Positions 4,298-5,757 of a stretch of 5,757 nt of DNA are shown one piece after another (positions within the stretch are counted from its first letter, which is position 1; each line of letters opens with the position of its first letter). A program made the translations under genes and the position numbers. This stretch comes from Alphaproteobacteria bacterium (lineage in GTDB: Bacteria > Pseudomonadota > Alphaproteobacteria > SMXP01). The stretch is taken from assembly GCA_004356335.1 (NCBI GenBank), contig SMXP01000076.1, forward strand, positions 1-5,757, written 5' to 3'. The notes under the pieces are model-generated. The model had not been told where the DNA came from. It did not search any database and saw only the letters and a program-made list of their open reading frames with translations.

Positions 4298-5757
4298 ATG
4301 AAGCTATTGGAAAAACATCCGAAGCTCGTGCGGTTTGGGATCTTGCTGATCGGATTCTTCCTTTTGGTTGTCCTTATCACGCCGAACGAAGCGAACGTCC
4401 TTTGGCGGTTTCCGTCGTTGTTGGCACCGCTTCCAGGCGTGATTAATGATTTCGCCGAGTACCTAATGTTCGACTGGCTTCCGGTCGAAGTCTACGATTC
4501 CACTCTAGAGGAATACGAGCAATCGGCCTTGCTGCGCGAAGTGACCAGAGGCTTTTCGCGCGGTGTGCTTTTTCTGATCGAGCTCATTAGAGAAATACTG
4601 GTGGGCGGTGTCAAAACCATCGTTGCTTTTACCAGTTGGGAATTCATCCGCCAAAACGATTGGGCGGTTTGGCCGGCTCTGCCCTGGACCGTTGTGACGG
4701 GCGGTGCAATTCTTTTGGCCTATGCGCTGAAGGGCAGAGGGCTGGCGATTTTGGCTGGGCTCGCCTTGACCTATATCTCGGTATTTGGCCAGTGGGAACC
4801 GGCCATGCAAACCCTCTCGTTTGTCTTGGTCGCCGCGCCGATTTCAATCTTGCTCGGAATACTGCTTGGCATTGCCGCATACAAAAGCCGCGCGGTCGAG
4901 GCAACTTTGATGCCGCTTCTCAACATTGCTCAAACCATGCCGCACTTTTCGTATTTGGTACCGGTGACGGTGTTTTTTGGCGTTGGCGATCATGCTGGCG
5001 CGATTGCCACCATAATCTTTGCAACCCCGCCAATGATCCGGCTGACACTTTTGGGACTAAAAAGAGTCCCGGTGGAGGTTGTTGAGGCGGGCATGATGTG
5101 TGGCAGTACCAATCGGCAAATTTTGTTGAATGTTTTAGTTCCGACGGCGAGACGCGACATCTTGATCGGGGTGAACCAAGTCATCATGCAATGCCTCGCC
5201 ATGGCGGTTATTGCTTCTTTCATTGGCGCCAAGGGGCTTGGGTTTAATCTTTTGCTTGCGCTGAACGGGCTTAGAATCGGTCTGGCGTTAGAATTGGGCA
5301 TTTGCATCGTCCTGATCGCGGTCGTTCTTGATAAATTGTCTTTGGCTTGGGCCAACAAGCAAACATACTATTTCGCCAATCTCAGCTTTGTTGAGCGGCA
5401 CAAGTACGGGTTAATATTTGTGGCGCTATTCGTTGTGAGCATTGTTCTGGCTATACTCGGCGGTTTCATTTTTAAGGACGGCATCAACTACCTTTACTTA
5501 ATCCCTCATAACAAAGGCATCACCACCGAATGGTTTTGGCAGGCCGGTGTCGATTGGATGGTCGAAAATTGGTATTCAGGCCTGCAAGGTTTCAACCGTG
5601 GTCTGATTATCAACGTCCTGCAACCAATGAAAAACGCCTATCTGAGCATGCCGGTCAGCGCGACGTTTTTATTGGTGATGGGGGCCGGGTTCATTATTGG
5701 CGGCATCAGATCCGCGCTGGTTGTCGGCGGCTTTTTGCTGTTTATTGCGCTGACCGA
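4298..5757 (+). CDS. proW: Permease of the glycine betaine/quaternary amine ABC importer, probably a tandem two-unit fusion (3' end outside window)
   Basis: This inner-membrane channel subunit starts at ATG 4298, seven bases after the ATPase stop, and stays open to the right edge, giving at least 486 residues. Hydrophobic spans are seen near 10-28, 128-163, 171-194, 219-246, 288-310, 330-345, 370-390 and from 451 on. The first transport unit (about 167-350) carries the ATPase-contacting EAA loop as EAGMMCGS (263-270), with Pro282 in NVLVPTA. A ProW of E. coli type ends soon after one such unit. Here a second set begins near 410: charged and aromatic residues with FNRGLI at 432-437, then a span pair from 451 that resembles residues 128-163 of the first unit (MP...GG... 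against LPW...GG). This suggests an internal duplication with a second core beyond the window. Such long permeases occur, to my knowledge, in alphaproteobacterial ProW/TmoV-like systems. Codon use leans to TTG and AT-ending codons compared with the IS. Confidence 0.88.
   Translation, partial: MKLLEKHPKLVRFGILLIGFFLLVVLITPNEANVLWRFPSLLAPLPGVINDFAEYLMFDWLPVEVYDSTLEEYEQSALLREVTRGFSRGVLFLIELIREILVGGVKTIVAFTSWEFIRQNDWAVWPALPWTVVTGGAILLAYALKGRGLAILAGLALTYISVFGQWEPAMQTLSFVLVAAPISILLGILLGIAAYKSRAVEATLMPLLNIAQTMPHFSYLVPVTVFFGVGDHAGAIATIIFATPPMIRLTLLGLKRVPVEVVEAGMMCGSTNRQILLNVLVPTARRDILIGVNQVIMQCLAMAVIASFIGAKGLGFNLLLALNGLRIGLALELGICIVLIAVVLDKLSLAWANKQTYYFANLSFVERHKYGLIFVALFVVSIVLAILGGFIFKDGINYLYLIPHNKGITTEWFWQAGVDWMVENWYSGLQGFNRGLIINVLQPMKNAYLSMPVSATFLLVMGAGFIIGGIRSALVVGGFLLFIALT

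Noticed and set aside
4636..5085. Plus-strand open frame of 149 codons inside the permease gene
   Set aside because: It overlaps the permease out of frame. The permease frame shows membrane spans and the EAA loop, while this one reads as Cys/Gly/Arg-rich shadow sequence.

Overview
The window looks like alphaproteobacterial DNA, inferred from the protein types, the GC-rich left half and the IS630-type element. It joins an accessory, island-like left part to an operon for uptake of a quaternary amine or osmolyte. No RNA gene or CRISPR array is visible, so the organism cannot be named more closely.

Left part (1-687): the 3' end of a P4-like tyrosine integrase enters from the left edge with its H-x-x-R, LAHxxG and catalytic Tyr motifs intact. 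It overlaps by ATGA a small unrecognised gene that starts at 328. An IS630-family insertion sequence (646-1696, 1,051 bp) is inserted near the 3' end of that small gene. The element has matching imperfect terminal inverted repeats (GAGCATnATCC) and is flanked on both sides by TA, the known IS630 target duplication. Its transposase lies on the minus strand in two overlapping frames. An A7 run joins them by a -1 shift into a 315-residue DD34E protein.

Middle (1699-2095): about 400 bases with no convincing gene. It starts with a perfect GC-rich palindrome, becomes AT-rich with a repeated 9-mer, and ends in a leader just before the next gene. In that leader two hairpins compete for the same CCC, and one of them buries the ribosome binding site.

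Right part (2096-5757): three plus-strand genes make up a type I ABC importer of the ProXVW/OpuA class. They are a periplasmic binding protein with a signal peptide and a set of tryptophans suited to caging a trimethylammonium group, an ATPase of the ProV type with one short C-terminal CBS-like segment, and a very long permease that runs off the right edge. The permease appears to hold two transport units fused in tandem. A strong intrinsic terminator lies between the binding-protein gene and the ATPase gene. It probably makes the binding protein more abundant than the membrane components, or separates two transcription units. The substrate could be glycine betaine, choline, TMAO or a related compound; sequence alone does not decide. 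The pro symbols used here are family-level.
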